Part shown: positions 1-12,239 of the stretch, one piece after another | How positions within the stretch are numbered: the stretch's first letter is position 1 | How the letters are laid out: the number at the start of each line of letters is the position of its first letter | Source: Manis javanica | Taxonomy: Eukaryota; Chordata; Mammalia; Pholidota; Manidae | Direction of reading: 5' to 3' | Length of the DNA stretch: 64,000 bases | NCBI RefSeq assembly: GCF_040802235.1 | Contig: NC_133166.1 | Location: 114,156,991-114,220,990, forward strand | The notes under the pieces: generated by a model | Told to the model about the DNA's origin: nothing | The model's input: only the letters and a program-made list of their open reading frames with translations | Databases searched by the model: none | Made by a program: the position numbers and the translations under genes

Positions 1-123
1 AGGCTGACTCAGTGGCCCCTCTGAGAGGCCCCTGGTGATGGGGCTCTGTCAGACCCCCTCCTGAGGTTGAGGAGGAAGGCTGGCAGGACCTGGTGTTTGA
101 AGGGCACCCCTTCCCCACCCCAG

Positions 124-791
124 GTTACTGGGAGGTGAATGGCTTCGGCCTCTTTGGGATCTACAAGTCTGACTTTGACCGCATTGGAGGCATGAACACT
201 GAGGAGTTCCGGGACCAGTGGGGGGGCGAGGACTGGGAGCTCCTGGACAGGTGATGCCTCCCCACCCTGCAGAGCCCGGGACCCTTCCGGATCCTCCTCT
301 GAGTGGGGAGGGGGGACCCACAGCTGTCACATGCTGAGGGGAGGCTGTCGTCTGTCTCCCAGGATTAGAGCCCACCTCTCTCCCTGAAACCCCTTCCCAC
401 CCCCAGGGTCCTGCAGACTCAGGCACCGCCTTTAAACCAATTCTGCCCCACATCCTGGCAGTCTGATGGTGGCCCTGAGTCCCCATCCTCCCACTGGGGT
501 ACTACAGCAGTAGAGGCCCTGTCCTGACACCCTGAGCCCCTGGACCAGGGTCCTGACCACTTCCATCCCACCCCACCTGGTTCCCAGGACCTGTAGGCTC
601 AGGACAGCCCCGTTCCACTCACTAAGGCCCTACAGGCCCAGGTTCCTGACACCCCCTCTGCCCCCAGGGTCCTGCAGGCAGGGCTGGAGGTGGAGCGGCT
701 CCGACTGCGTCACTTCTACCATTTCTACCACTCCAAGCGGGGCATGTGGGGCACACGCAGTCAGAAGGGCCCCCGTAAGGAGCGACCCTGA
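124..791 (+). CDS. B4GALNT4: B4GALNT4, last two coding exons (gene starts upstream of the window)
   Basis: The exons are 124..250 and 668..791, ending in TGA at 789-791. The first opens after a CAG acceptor, completes a split Gly codon and reads [19 protein letters not shown], then [18 protein letters not shown]. The second reads [17 protein letters not shown], continues with [10 protein letters not shown] and ends in a basic tail KGPRKERP. The phase joins across the intron (AG+G, Arg). This matches the C-terminal catalytic region of the large beta-1,4-GalNAc transferases B4GALNT3 and B4GALNT4; the [10 protein letters not shown] stretch is typical of the chondroitin-synthase-like fold. The family transfers GalNAc to terminal GlcNAc in the Golgi, making LacdiNAc. 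I chose B4GALNT4 over B4GALNT3 because PKP3, SIGIRR and ANO9 follow in the human 11p15.5 order. The rest of the roughly 1,000-residue protein lies outside the window. Confidence 0.93.
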
Positions 792-1690
792 GGACCAGGC
801 GACCCGGCCCTGGCACAGTCCTGTGGTGGTGGCTGGAGGCCAGGGTGCCCGGGGACTCGTGATGGGGCACAGCCACCTCCTGTGCCTGCCCCTCTCTGGC
901 CCTCTGTGCCCCTGCCCAGAGAGGCAGCCTTCACAGTCGGGGCCCAGCTTGGTCCCACACTCTGTGCGATGATTTCTGTGAAATTTTGCAGTAGCGATGA
1001 CATTGTTTTCAGGATTTCCAAGAGTCTGTCTGTCCCGTTTTTTATTCAGAGTGAAATGAAGTATTTTTTTAGTTCTGACTCACCCTCCGCGTGGTTCTGT
1101 TGGGAGGGCAGAGACCAGCCTCGGTGGCCAAAGCATCCGCACTGTGGGTGGCCCTGGCTCTGTCCCTGCGCTTGATGTCCTTTTCCTGCCCTGCAGCTGC
1201 AGCCACCATGCTGAGCCCACCCTTCACACCCCACAGCCACATGCCCCTTCTTGCCTGTGCCTTTGAGCCTGTGTTGAGGCCTGGAGGGAAGGCTGCAGAC
1301 CTGCCTCACCACCCTGTGCCTGTGGCACCCGTAATGGTCAGCGCAGGGCCCCCAACCTGCAAGCAGGCCCCTTCATTTAGAAACTGAACTTGACGTCCAT
1401 CCCACCTCCTCCTCCTCAAGGGAGAAGGAGCACCCGGCATCCTGGTTGGCAGCATCCTGCACCAGACCGGGAGGCCAGGGGTGTCAGGACTCAGTTGCCA
1501 GAGACAGAAAACCCAGCTCGCACTGGGGTAAGCCATGTGGTGAGGGGAGGGTGTCCTTGCTGGACCTGCGCTCGTGTGGCTGCAGGTCAGGGTTAGGAGC
1601 CCCCCGGGAGAGCTCTGGCCGGAGGCTGGGTCAGCTCCTCCTTGGGGGTTCCACAGGGGAAGGCTGGTGCCTGCCCGTGTGACCTCTCTG
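792..1690 (+). other. B4GALNT4 3' UTR and downstream spacer
   Basis: No further coding exon is visible. The first 200-300 bases after the stop should be the 3' UTR. I see no canonical AATAAA; a T-rich stretch near 1037-1071 may mark the 3' end, so cleavage position is unknown. The rest is GC-rich unique-looking sequence in which I recognise nothing. Confidence 0.4.
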
Positions 1691-2160
1691 TAGCTGCTGT
1701 GACGGATTCCCACAGACATGATGGGATTTGCACGTCTGGAGGACAGAGGTCCTAAAATTAGGGCTTCCACAGGAGGGAGGCTTTTGGACCGGGTCTGCTT
1801 CCTTCCTTTTCGAGCTTCTAGAGGCTGCCTGGCTTTCCAGGCTCATGTGTCCTCCTCGGTCTGCAGAGTCAGCTGCTTACCATCTGCATACCCATCTCAC
1901 CATCTCCCCTCACCCCCCTCTGCCCACCTCTGCTTCCATCGTCACATTTCATCCGTGGCTCTGACTCTCCCACCTGCCTCCTACAAGGAGCCCTGTGATT
2001 GCACTGGGCCCCTCCAGACAACCCAGGATAATCTCCCACCTCAGTCAACATCCTTTGCTTGATCACGTTGGCAAAGTCCCTTTTACGTCCCTTTTACATG
2101 TAATATGACAGTTGCAGGTTCCAGGGATTAGGGCATGGACATCTCTGGGGCCCTAATTAA
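1690..2160 (-). mobile_element. MLT1-type (ERVL-MaLR) LTR fossil, reverse orientation
   Basis: The stretch resembles, in reverse, the mammalian MaLR LTR consensus: the region around TCTGGAGGACAG at one end and GGATAATCTCCCACCTCAG with a 'caaagtccctttta' block at the other. It is strongly diverged, so it is an old placental-wide insertion. No internal region is seen. The family name is from memory. Confidence 0.5.
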
Positions 2161-3169
2161 GTAATACTCCCTCACTGACATTCACTAGGGAAGCAGTACC
2201 TGTGTTCAGCAGCCCAAACTGTCCTCATGAAACTTACCCAAATTGTATCCTCATGTCATACCTCACTATGAACACAGGGCAGCAGGAAGGATTTCAGTTG
2301 CAGGATCCAGATGGACAACCTGCCCAAGAAGATTCTAGAAATCTCCCTGCCAGAAGGGATACACAGGGGCATTCGGCTCATGGCTGTTCACCAGATATTC
2401 ATAGACACTAAGTCACCTGTGACATGTGCACTTCACCATAATTCCTGCTGATCCATAGGGGACAAGGGCCCACAGGGCAGAGGACACAGCTAACCTGCCA
2501 CATACTACTCAAAAGCCACCAGATGCCCCCAGCTCATACTGCCACTATCTAGCTCATACTTCTCCCTAAGTACCTAGTTCAGATGGAATTGTCTCCATTC
2601 ACAGGTGTTTCATAATAGGAAAAAAACTAGCGCTGGACTTAAGAACACATTCACATGAAAAAGGCAGGTGAAGCATACACATCAGAAGAATTATTACCTC
2701 AGAAAGCAGAAGAAAATTTCAGATAAAATCCCACATAACCTGAACTACATTTATGCCATAACAATATAATTAATCTATTTTAGCAACTATTTATTGAACA
2801 CCCACTATGTGCCAGGCACAGAGGAAAAAGGCAAACAAAACAAGATCCCTGCCTTTGCAGAACTTATGTTGTAGTGAAGGTTTAGGAGCAGACAACAAGC
2901 ACAATAAGGAAAATGTTTGGTATGTTAGCTTAGCTGATGGCAGCTGTTGTAAAGAAAGATAAAGCCAGGAAAGAAAGTGAATTTGAGAGAGGCTACACTT
3001 ACAAAACAGTGGTCAGAAAAAGCAAGTCTGAGAAAACGACGTCCAGGGAAGACCTGAAAGTTTTGGTAAAGGCCACCAAGGATGCAGATGGGGAGGGGGA
3101 AGGGAGGAGAAGAGGTAACATTTGAGGAAGTTAAAAAAAATGATGCCTTTTTGTTCTGCTGATGGTGTC
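2161..3169. other. Intergenic sequence with an ancient repeat at about 2770-2900
   Basis: Around 2787-2820 lies the motif TTATTGAACACCCACTATG followed by 'tgccaggcaca', shared by old MIR/L2-class mammalian repeats, with a degenerate continuation to about 2900. The rest is AT-rich and unremarkable. A short basic open stretch at 2937-3125 has no recognisable family resemblance and is not called a gene. Confidence 0.35.
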
Positions 3170-3230
3170 CCCCCTTTCAGCTTCATACTGGAAGTCCTAG
3201 CTAAATACAATTAAGACAAAAAAAGGAAAT

Positions 3231-3248
3231 AAAAAGCATACAGATTGG
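3231..3248 (+). repeat. 5' target-site duplication of the nested L1
   Basis: The sequence AAGCATACAGATTGG plus preceding A residues occurs at 3231-3248 and again at 4799-4816, exactly bracketing the younger L1. This is the 15-18 bp duplication expected of target-primed reverse transcription. Confidence 0.9.
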
Positions 3249-4799
3249 CTCCCTGACTTCAAGCACTACTACAAAGCCACAGTAATTAAGACAATTTAGT
3301 ACTGGCACAAGAACAGACCCATAGACCAATGGAACAGACTACAGAGCCCAGATATAAACCCAACCATATATGGTCAATTAATATATGATAAAGGAGCCAT
3401 TTTCATACAATGGGGAAATGACAGCCTCTTCATCAGCTGGTGTTGGCAAAACTGGACAGCCACATGGAAAGAGAATGAAGCTGGATTATTGTCTAAGCCC
3501 ATACACAAAAGTAAACTCAAAATGGATCAAAGACCTGAATGTAAGTCATAAAGCCATAAAACTCTTAGAAGAAAACGTAGGCAAAAATCTCTTGAATATA
3601 AACATGAGCAACTTTTTCCAGAATGCATCTCCTCGGGCAAGGGAAACAAAAAATGAACAAATGGGACTACATCATTCTAAAGCTTCTGTACAGCAAAGGA
3701 CACCATCAGCAGGACAGAAAGGCATCCTAGAGTATGGGAGAGTATATTTGTAAATGATATCTGACAAGGGGTTAACATCCAAAATACATGAAGAACTCAC
3801 ACATCTCAACACCCAAAAAGCAAATAATCCTATTAAAAAATGGGTGGAGGATATGAACAGACACTTCTCCAAAGAAGAAATTCAGATGGCCAACAGGCAT
3901 ATGAAAAGATGCTCCATATTGCTAATGATCAGGGCAATGCAAATTAAAACCACAATGAGATATCACCTCACACCAGTTAGGATGGCCACCATAGAAAACA
4001 CTAGGAGCAACAAATGCTGGCGAGGATGCAGAGAAAGGGGAACCCTCCTACACTGCTGGTGGGAATGTAAGCTCCTTCAACCATTGTGGAAAGCAGTATG
4101 GAGGTTCCTCAAAAAACTAAAGATAGAAATACCATTTGACCCAGGAATTCCACTCCTAGGAATTTACCCTAAGAATGCAGCAGCCCAGTTTCAAAAAGAC
4201 ATATGCACCCCTATGATTATCACAACACTATTTACAATAGCCAAGAAATGCAAGCAACCTAAGTGTCCATCAGTAGATGAATGGATAAAGAAGATGTGGT
4301 ACATATACACAATGGAATATTATTCAGCCATAAGAAGAAAACAAATCCTACCATTTGCAACAACATGGATGGAGCTAAAGGGTATTATACTCAGTGAAAT
4401 AAGCCAGGCGGAGAAAGACAAGTATCAAATGATTTCACTCATCTGTGGAGTATAAGAACAAAGCAAAAACTGAGGGAACAAAACAGCAGCAGAATCACAG
4501 AACCCAAGAGTGGATTAACAGTTGCCAAAAGGAAAGTGACTTGGAGGGTGGGTGGGAAGGGAGAGAGAAGGGGAATAAGGGGCATTATGATTAGCACACA
4601 TAATGTGTGTGGGGCCACAGGGAAGGCAGCATAGCACAGAGAAGACAAGTAGTGACTCTATAGCATCTTATTATACTGATGGACAGTGACTGTAATGGGG
4701 TATGTGGTGGGGACTTTATAATGGGGGGACTCCAGTAACCACAATGTTGCTCATGTGATTGTATATTAATGATACAAAAAAAAGAATTATCTTTAAAAA
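3249..4799 (+). mobile_element. Younger L1 inserted into the L1 at 3170-6995
   Basis: This is a 5'-truncated L1 of about 1.55 kb in the same orientation as its host. It begins within ORF2 at 'ctccctgacttcaagc', holds a 233-codon open stretch at 3754-4455 coding for the ORF2p C-terminal region ([37 protein letters not shown]), and ends with a 3' UTR and an A-rich tail. It is flanked by a target-site duplication at 3231-3248 and 4799-4816. At least one stop lies in the 5' part of the retained ORF2, so it is not mobile. The older element reads continuously if this segment is left out. Confidence 0.88.
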
Positions 4800-4816
4800 A
4801 AAAGCATACAGATTGG
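4799..4816 (+). repeat. 3' target-site duplication of the nested L1
   Basis: This is the second copy of the duplication at 3231-3248. It directly follows the A-rich tail, so the exact left edge within the A run cannot be fixed. The older L1 ORF2 resumes immediately after it. Confidence 0.9.
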
Positions 4817-7004
4817 AGACAAAGAAATAAAACTGTTTGCAGATGACATTATCATCTACGCAGAAAACCCAAAAGAAAGAGAAAAAATAGCCACCACCTC
4901 CTGGAACTAGTAAGTATAATAGCAAGATTGCATGATACAAAATTAATATACAAAAGTCAATGGCTTTACAATATTCAATGGGCAACTGGAATTTGAAATT
5001 TAAACACAATACCATTTACATTAGCTTAAAAAAATACTAAGGTGTGAATCTAGCAATATACGTACAGGTCTATATGAGGAAAACTACAGAACTCTGATGA
5101 ACAACATCAACTAACTACATGGAGAGATATCCCATGTATGTGGACAGGAAGATTCAATATTGTCATGGTGTCAGTTCTTCCCAACTTGGTCTATGGATTC
5201 AATGCAATCAATCTCAGTCAAAATCACAAGTTCTTTAGGTGATATCAACAAATTGATTCTAAAATTTATATGGAGAGCCAGAAGACCCAGAATAGTCAAT
5301 GTAATATTGAAGAACAAACTTGGAGGATACTACCCAACTGCAAGGCTGACTATAAACCTACAGTCATCAAGACTATATGGTATTGGTTAAAGAATGGACA
5401 AATAGACCAATGGAACAAAGTAGAGAGCCTGGGAAAAGACCCACATAAACATGGTCAACTAATCTCTGACAGGAGCAAAAGCAATATAATGGAGCAAAAA
5501 TTGTCTTTTCAACAAATGGTGCTGGCACAATGGGACTTCCATGTGCAGAAAAATGGCTCTAGACACAGACCTTACACCCTTTCACAAAAATTAACTCAAA
5601 AGGGATCACAGTCCTAATTATAAAATACAAAACTGTAAAACTAGAAGATAATGTAGGAGAAAATCTAAATAACCTTGGATATGGCAGTAACTTTTTGATA
5701 CAATGCCAAAGCCATGGCCCATAAGGAATTGATAAACAGGACTTCTTAAAAGTAAAACATCAATCTCTTGCAGGTAACAATGAGCAACTTCATGAACATA
5801 TCCCCCCGGGTAAGAGAAGCAAAAGCAAAGATGAACAAGTGGGACTCTATCAAGCTGAGAAGCTTCTGTACAGCAAAGGACACCACCAATAGAACAAAAA
5901 GGTATCCTACAGTATGGGAGAATATATTCATAAATGATGTATCTGATAAAGGATTGAGCCAAAATATATAAAGAGCTCACGCACCTCAACAAAAAGCAAA
6001 TAATCCAATCAAAAAATGGTCAGAGGAACTGAACAAGCAGTTCTCCAAAGAAGAAATTCAGATGGCCAACAGACACATGAAAAGATGCTCCACATCACTA
6101 GTCATCAGAGAAATGCAAATTAAAACCACAATGAGATATCACCTCACACCAGTAAGGATGGCCACCATCCAAAAGACAAACAACAACAAATGTTGGCGAG
6201 GTTGTGGAGAAAGGGGAACCCTCCTACACTGCTGGTGGGAATGTAAATTAGTTCAACCATTGTGGAAAGAGGTATGGAGATTCCTCAAAAAATTAAAAAT
6301 AGAAATACCATTTGACCTAGGAATTCCACTCCTAGGAATTTACTCTAAGAATGCAGTATCTCAGTTTCAAAAAGACAGATGCACCCCTATGTTTATTGCA
6401 GCACTATTTACAATAGCCAAGAAATGGAAGCAACCTAAATGTCCATCAGTAGATGAATGGATAAAGAAGGTGTGGTACGTATACACAATGGAATATTATT
6501 CAGCCATAAGAAGAAAACAAATCCTACCATTTGCAACAACATGGATGGAGCTAGAGGGCATTGTGCTCAGTGAAATAAGCTAGGTGGAAAAAGACAAGTA
6601 TCAAATGATTTCACTCATCTGTGGAGTATAAGAACAAAGAAAAAACCTGAAGGAACAAAACAGCAGCAGAATCACAGAACCCAAGAATGGACTAACAGTT
6701 ACCAAAGGGAAAGGGACTGGGGAGGAGGGGTGGGAAGGGGAGGACATGGGGGGAAAAGAGGCATTACGATTAGCAGACATAATGTGGGGGGGGCACAGGG
6801 AGGGCTGTACAACACAGAAGTGATTCTACAACATCTTGCTATGCTGATGGACAGTGACTGTAATGGGGTATGTGGGAGGGACTTGGTGATGATGGAGGGA
6901 GTCTAGTAACCATAACGTTGCTCATGTAATTGTAGATTAATGATACCAAAATAAAAAAATAAAATAAAAAAAGAAAGACAAAAAAATAAATAAATAAAAT
7001 AAAA

Positions 7005-8075
7005 CGTCAGCTCTGTGAAAGACAATGTCAAGAAAATGAGAAGACAAGCCTCAGAGTGGGAGAAAAAATATATGCAAAAGACAAACCTGATAAAGGACTG
7101 TTATCCAAAGTATAGAAAAAAATTCTTAAAACTCAACAATAAGAAAACAACCCAATTAAAAAATGGGCCAAAGATATTAACAGACACCCCACTAAAGAAA
7201 CTCAGATGGCAAAAAAGCACATGAAAAGATTCCCAACATCATGTGTTGTCATGCAAATTAAAACACTCGTGAGATCCCACTACACACCTGAGAGTGGCCA
7301 AAATCCAGAACACGGACACCACTGAACGCTGGTGAGGGACCCTCACTCATTGTGGTGGGAATGCAGCACAGTGCAGCTGCTTTGGGAGACGTTTTGGTGT
7401 TTCTTACCACGTGATCCATCAATCGTGCTCCCTGGCATTTACCCAAATGAAAGTTTACATACACACAAAAACATGCACACAAGTGTTTACAGCAATGTTA
7501 TTCATAATTACCCAAACTTGAAACCAACCAAAATGCCCTTCAATAGGTGAGTAGATAAACTGTGGTACATGCAGACAATGAATATTCAGCACTATAGAGA
7601 AATGAAAAGATATAGAGTAAACTTAAATCCATATTAGTAAGTGAAAGAAGTCAATCTGAAGAGGCTCCATGCTGTATGATTCCATCTCTAAGACATTCCT
7701 GACAAGACAAAACTATGGGGACAGCAAAAAGATGATTGCCATGGGTTATGGAGTGCGGGAGATATGAATAGGCAGATTCTTAAGACAACGAATCTACTCT
7801 ATATAATGATGGATACAGTCAAAGTCACAAGATAAACAATATGCAACACCAAGACTGAGGCCACAGCGGGGTCTGGGTGATTATGACGTCAATGCAGGCT
7901 TATCAGTTGTAGCAATATACCGATCTGCTGTGGGATATGACAATGGGGGAAGCTATGGCTGGGTGGGGGACAAGGAAATCCATGCATTTTCCTCTTCGTT
8001 TTGCTGTGAACCTCAAACTGCTCTAAAAAAATGAGTGTTTTTTTTAAATCAATGATAAAAGCAAAAGAAATTAAA
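7005..8075 (+). mobile_element. Old L1M-type LINE, 3' part
   Basis: From 'cagctctgtgaaagac' at 7009 the sequence follows L1 ORF2 C-terminus and then an older L1 3' UTR ending in 'ttttgctgtgaacctcaa' and 'ctgctctaaaaaaatgag' near 8035. It carries many frame breaks and is much more diverged than the two L1s just upstream, as expected for an L1M-class element. Confidence 0.75.
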
Positions 8076-9235
8076 ATTATCTGACAACACTTGAGGAAAA
8101 AAATGGAAGAGGACAATAAAACCTTTACAGAAATAAAAGCCACTTGGAATTTCAAAAAATAGGGGTAGCCATTGTTGAAAACACAGTCAGAAACAGAAGG
8201 TTGGAGAAAAGCACACAAAATGAAATGGAAAAGAACAGAACTAAGAGTGATTCATGAGAAACAACAGACTACGAAGTATGGGCGTGCAAGAACACGAGAC
8301 AGGAAATGGGAGAGAAAAGATGTGACAGAGCACAAGAAATCTCTTCTGAAATAAATACCGGCCAGAATCTAAAGTCAGGAACATTGGTTCCCAAAAATTA
8401 GCCAGTACGTGTGCGCATGAAGTCACTGGGCTTCAGAGGTAAAGCCCCCTCTGGGCACCTGGCGTGAGTGATCTCCTCCCTGGGCTAGGCTAGCTCTGGC
8501 TCTCCACGGTGCAGAAGCCAGCGAGACACCTGCCAAGTCCGTAGGGAAAGACAGTAAGAGCCCAAGGTCGCACCCAGCCCTCGTGTGGGTCAAGCAAAAG
8601 GGCGACTGGAAGTCTCAGAGCAGTCAAAAACTCACAGCCCCTCGCCCTAAGCTGGCTAAGGCGGGTAAGAGCGAGGCCTCCAAGGTGGCAGTGGTCGGCG
8701 GAAAGGACTCGCAGCAGCAGGACTCTTTAAATGAACACAGTAAGTGACCCAGACGTAGCTTGAGGACCACTGCAGGCTCAGCCAAGACCACCATCGCACT
8801 GCCTGCACTGACCCAAGGCTACTCCTGTCCCGCTGTCGCTCAGGGTGAGACATTTCTCTGCCCTGGCTTGCACTGTAACTTCAGGAAGTTTATTTTGCTT
8901 TTGGAGCCTCAGTTTCCCCATTTGTAGAATGGAGGCAGTCCTGTTTGGCCCTCACAGGCTGTGAACAATTTAGACCCCGCCTGAACCCAGGCATCCTTCC
9001 AGAATGGTGCCTGGGGTTGGATGTTTTCCCCAGGACCCCTGGCAGGCATCCCGATGGAGGCGACAGAAGCCCTTGCTCCTCCAGGAACAGGGAACTCACT
9101 GCCGCTTCTCTCCGCCCCCAACCTGGTCCAGGTGGGGAAGGGGGGACACCAGCCACTGGCTCCCATTTATTCATTCGTACAGACGCTAGCGCCCTTTTGA
9201 AACACAAGTCTGATGTCATTCCCCTGAAAATCACT
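8076..9235. other. Intergenic sequence, nothing recognised
   Basis: The stretch is AT-rich to about 8400 and then of mixed composition. No exon, RNA gene or clear repeat family was recognised. Confidence 0.4.
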
Positions 9236-9239
9236 CTTA

Positions 9240-9720
9240 GGATTCCCCATCCGCGGCCCCACCGATCTCCTAGCGCCCCATCCATCCGCTGGTTCCCGCC
9301 AGCTGACGCCTTTTGGGGCCCAGACCTCCGCCCCGAGGTTTGCGAGGGCGGGCGGGTATGCGGCCGGAAGAGCCCGGAGCGCGCAGGGCAGGAGCGGGGC
9401 CTCCGGCTGGCGGGCGAGCTGCGTCCCCACACCTGGCGCCCCACACCTGGTCGGCCAAGTCTCGGAGTGCGGCGGCACCCCCACCCCGCGCGGCTGCTGG
9501 CTCCGCGCCAGCGCCCTCCCGGTTTGGGGTTGAACGTTGTTTTGCGTTATCATCTCCAAGCTCCTCGCCCAACCGCCTCCTCTGGCTCGAACCGCAGGGC
9601 GGGGTTTGCCCTCTGTGCCCCGCCCCATCATTAAGGGGTCTTCCCTCCACCCCTCCCCATCCCCCGCCTCCTGTCTGTCACCCCCAATTCCTCCCTTTGA
9701 GACTTTAATAGCGGCAGCCT
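9240..9720. promoter_or_regulatory. Orphan CpG island between B4GALNT4 and PKP3
   Basis: This stretch is GC-rich with many CpG pairs, unlike its flanks. It lies about 2.5 kb upstream of the PKP3 start codon exon, with no coding exon recognised in it. A TATA-like TTTAATA sits at 9704-9710. It could be an alternative upstream first exon of PKP3, an enhancer, or the promoter of an uncharacterised transcript. Open frames on both strands here are a by-product of the base composition. Confidence 0.5.
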
Positions 9721-12160
9721 GGGGGGTCGCAGCTTCCACAGACACCCAGCCCGCCCTCTAGGCGCTGTTGGATGCAGGGGTGCAAATGCTGACCCGCCTG
9801 CTCAGGCCCCCATGGCCTTCTGACTCCCCGGCGGAGTGAAGACCCTCCCCCACAGCAGCCGCTTCTCTAGCAAGAGTGACTCTGATCCTTCCAGGCCCTC
9901 GGGGTCCAGGTTCTCAAGCCTGAATGTGCACCAACGGTCCCCTGGAGGGGTTAAACACAGATTGCCAGGCCCTGCCACACAGCCAGCCCTGTCACCTCTT
10001 CTCTGACATCCTGGGTGAATCCTCCATCTGCCACAGACTCACCTCCTCCAGGAAGCCCATCTTCAAAAGCCCGCCCTGAATCCTCCCTCCTTACGCACTG
10101 GCTCCAGGTACAGGGAGACTCAGGCGAGACAGAGCAGGTGGTCCCAGGGTTCAGAGGAGGCCCGTCGGGGTGAAAGCAGATGGGACAGGCTGTGGCCTGT
10201 ACCTCTGGCCCTGAGGGGTTGGAGAAAGTGTGCCCAGGATCCCAGGCTTTCCAGGGACACTGATCCACCGAAGCAGGAAGTCCTGGTGGGGAGGGGTCCA
10301 CACGTCTTCAGGGAGACTCCCCACAGCTCTGGGGCACCTCCCTGCCAGGGGGAGGAGGCAGCCCCACAGACCTGGCCCTGAAGGCCCTACCGGCTGTTGA
10401 AAACCAGCCATGGGGGTGTCTCCCTCACTCCACCCCCCGCTGGTACCTCCTCTCCCTCTAATGGCCCACCCCCTGTAGCTCCCCGCCACCCCTCGGACCC
10501 CTGCCTGCAGCCTGCCCCCCCCACCCGGCTGGATTCCCCTAGCCATGCTGCTGGGCCAGGCCTCTGGGGGGTTCTAAGCCGGCCCCAGGCGGACCCCAGT
10601 GGAGGGCGGGCCCCAGGCCTGTGCCAGACGTGCGCCTCCAGGCGCGCTCAGCGCCGCACAAACTTGTCTCCCAGGATTTTTCCACACAAAACACGTCTCC
10701 CAGGGAAGCAACCGGTCTGATGAGCTGGGCATGCAGGCGTTCCCACCCCGCCCTCCTGGTGCCCCCACAGTTCTGTCCTGCAGTGAGAGGCTGCCCCAGA
10801 CAGATGCACCTGGCTGAGGATGGAGCCCAGGACCCCTCAGCTGGCAGCAATGGACTCCGGGATGCGCCACAGGGCCTGCAGTATCCTGACCGCAAGCAGG
10901 GTAGGTCTCCTTCCCCGGCACCCCATGCCCCACCCCAGATTTCAGCCTACCTTTCTGGGGGTCTTTCCTTTCCCCCTCACTGCCACACTGGGTCCCCCAC
11001 AGGGCTGCCTCCTCCTCAGCTCCAGGCCACTGCCCCCCAGCCACCATCCCCAGGACTGATTGCAGATTAAGGCAAATGTGTTCAGGGGCCAGGGCCCGGG
11101 TGAGGGCCTCTCACGGACAGAGGAAACTGTTAGGGTGGGCCCCACGGTGACTTGGCCAGGGAGGCCCAGGAAGTACATGAGGCCACTAGCTCCCATCTGT
11201 CCAGCCCTCCTGGGCTCACCCCGCACCCCCAGTCCACAAGGGGCCTGTCCTCTAGGTCTGGGCCTTTACTCCCCGGCCCTGGCACCAATCCTCCTGGCCC
11301 CTGATCCCCTGGGCTTCTGGGTTCTTCCTGCACACCCCAGCTCCTGTCCCTCCAGCCCTGCAGAAAGGCCCCTCTGAATCAACCCTGCCCTACAGAGCCC
11401 TGAATCACTGTTGGGAAGGTCTTCCACCCCTACAGCCCAGGGGCAGGAGCCCAGGAAGCGTGCCAGGGAGAGCCAAGCCAGCCCTGTGGAGGCCTCTGCA
11501 GAGGGGGGGGCCTGGAACTAACTCTCAGGGTATACAGGATAGAGGTCTGGAGAGTCCGGACCCAAAGGTGGCCTCTCTATCCACATGCTTCTGGTGTCTC
11601 CCGGGACCAAAGGCTAGGGCAGGGGCTCCATAAGGAACCCCTCCACCCTAAAGCTCCACCCAAGCCCTTTATCTTCAACCCTGCCCCTGACCCTGGGCTC
11701 TCAGAGTGACTCGATGCCAGCCCTCGCTTGTGCCTCACCCAGTCTCATGGTTGGGCTGCCTGGTCCCTGGGGCTCCCTAGAGCCCCCAGCCCGGCAGAAA
11801 TCCCTCCCCTTCAGACTGCAGAGGCGGCCGCCGTGGCCCTTTCCTAACACTCGGGACAGCAGAGCCTGGCTAGCCCACCCCCACACCAAGCCCTGTGGCC
11901 TTTACAGGCTGGGAACAAAGCCAGGACCCGATACCCCTGCCTAGTTCTGGCTAGCGTGGAAGGCAGGCCAGCCCAGGACCTGGGCCACACAGTGCCTGTT
12001 CTTCCGCCCGAACTCCACCTTAAGCAGGCAGTGGCCCCTCCCTCCCACCTAGCCCAGGTGTCCCCGCCCAGAGCTGAGCTCGGCTGGGCGGGCGTCGGAT
12101 CCTAGGCTGGTTCTGGGCGAGGCCAGCGGGGAGGGGACTTTAGGACAGGGCCGCCCAGGA
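9721..12160. other. PKP3 upstream region, no gene seen
   Basis: This is GC-rich unique-looking sequence. A short L2-like segment ('cctcctccaggaagccc') lies near 10,040-10,060. A moderately CpG-rich zone from about 12,060 leads into the PKP3 first exon and is the likely core promoter; no clear TATA box sits close to it. Confidence 0.4.
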
Positions 12161-12239
12161 CAAGACAGTGAAGACAGCGCAGGCTGGAGGTGGCTGCCTC
12201 GGCGCGGCCTGGGGAACCCAGCTCCGCGCGCCTGCCGCC

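Larger units (their letters stand above)
3170..6995 (+). mobile_element. L1 LINE, 5'-truncated, interrupted by a second L1
   Basis: The element starts inside ORF2 near 3175 ('tactggaagtcctag'), is split at 3248 and resumes at 4817 with the L1 reverse-transcriptase block (FADD-like codons at about 4838). It then runs through the ORF2 C-terminus, including a 173-codon open stretch at 6062-6583 with [14 protein letters not shown] and [20 protein letters not shown] 3' UTR follows, with the motif 'ggacagtgactgtaatgggg', and an A-rich tail at about 6945-7000. Frame breaks elsewhere in ORF2 and the missing 5' end make it a dead copy. Its 3' UTR closely matches the copies ending near 4795 and 44,010, so this family was active fairly recently in the lineage. 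Confidence 0.85.

Noticed and set aside
3754-4455. 233-codon frame as a host gene
   Set aside because: It is the C-terminal part of L1 ORF2p in a truncated element. The same applies to 6062-6583 and 63,226-63,480.
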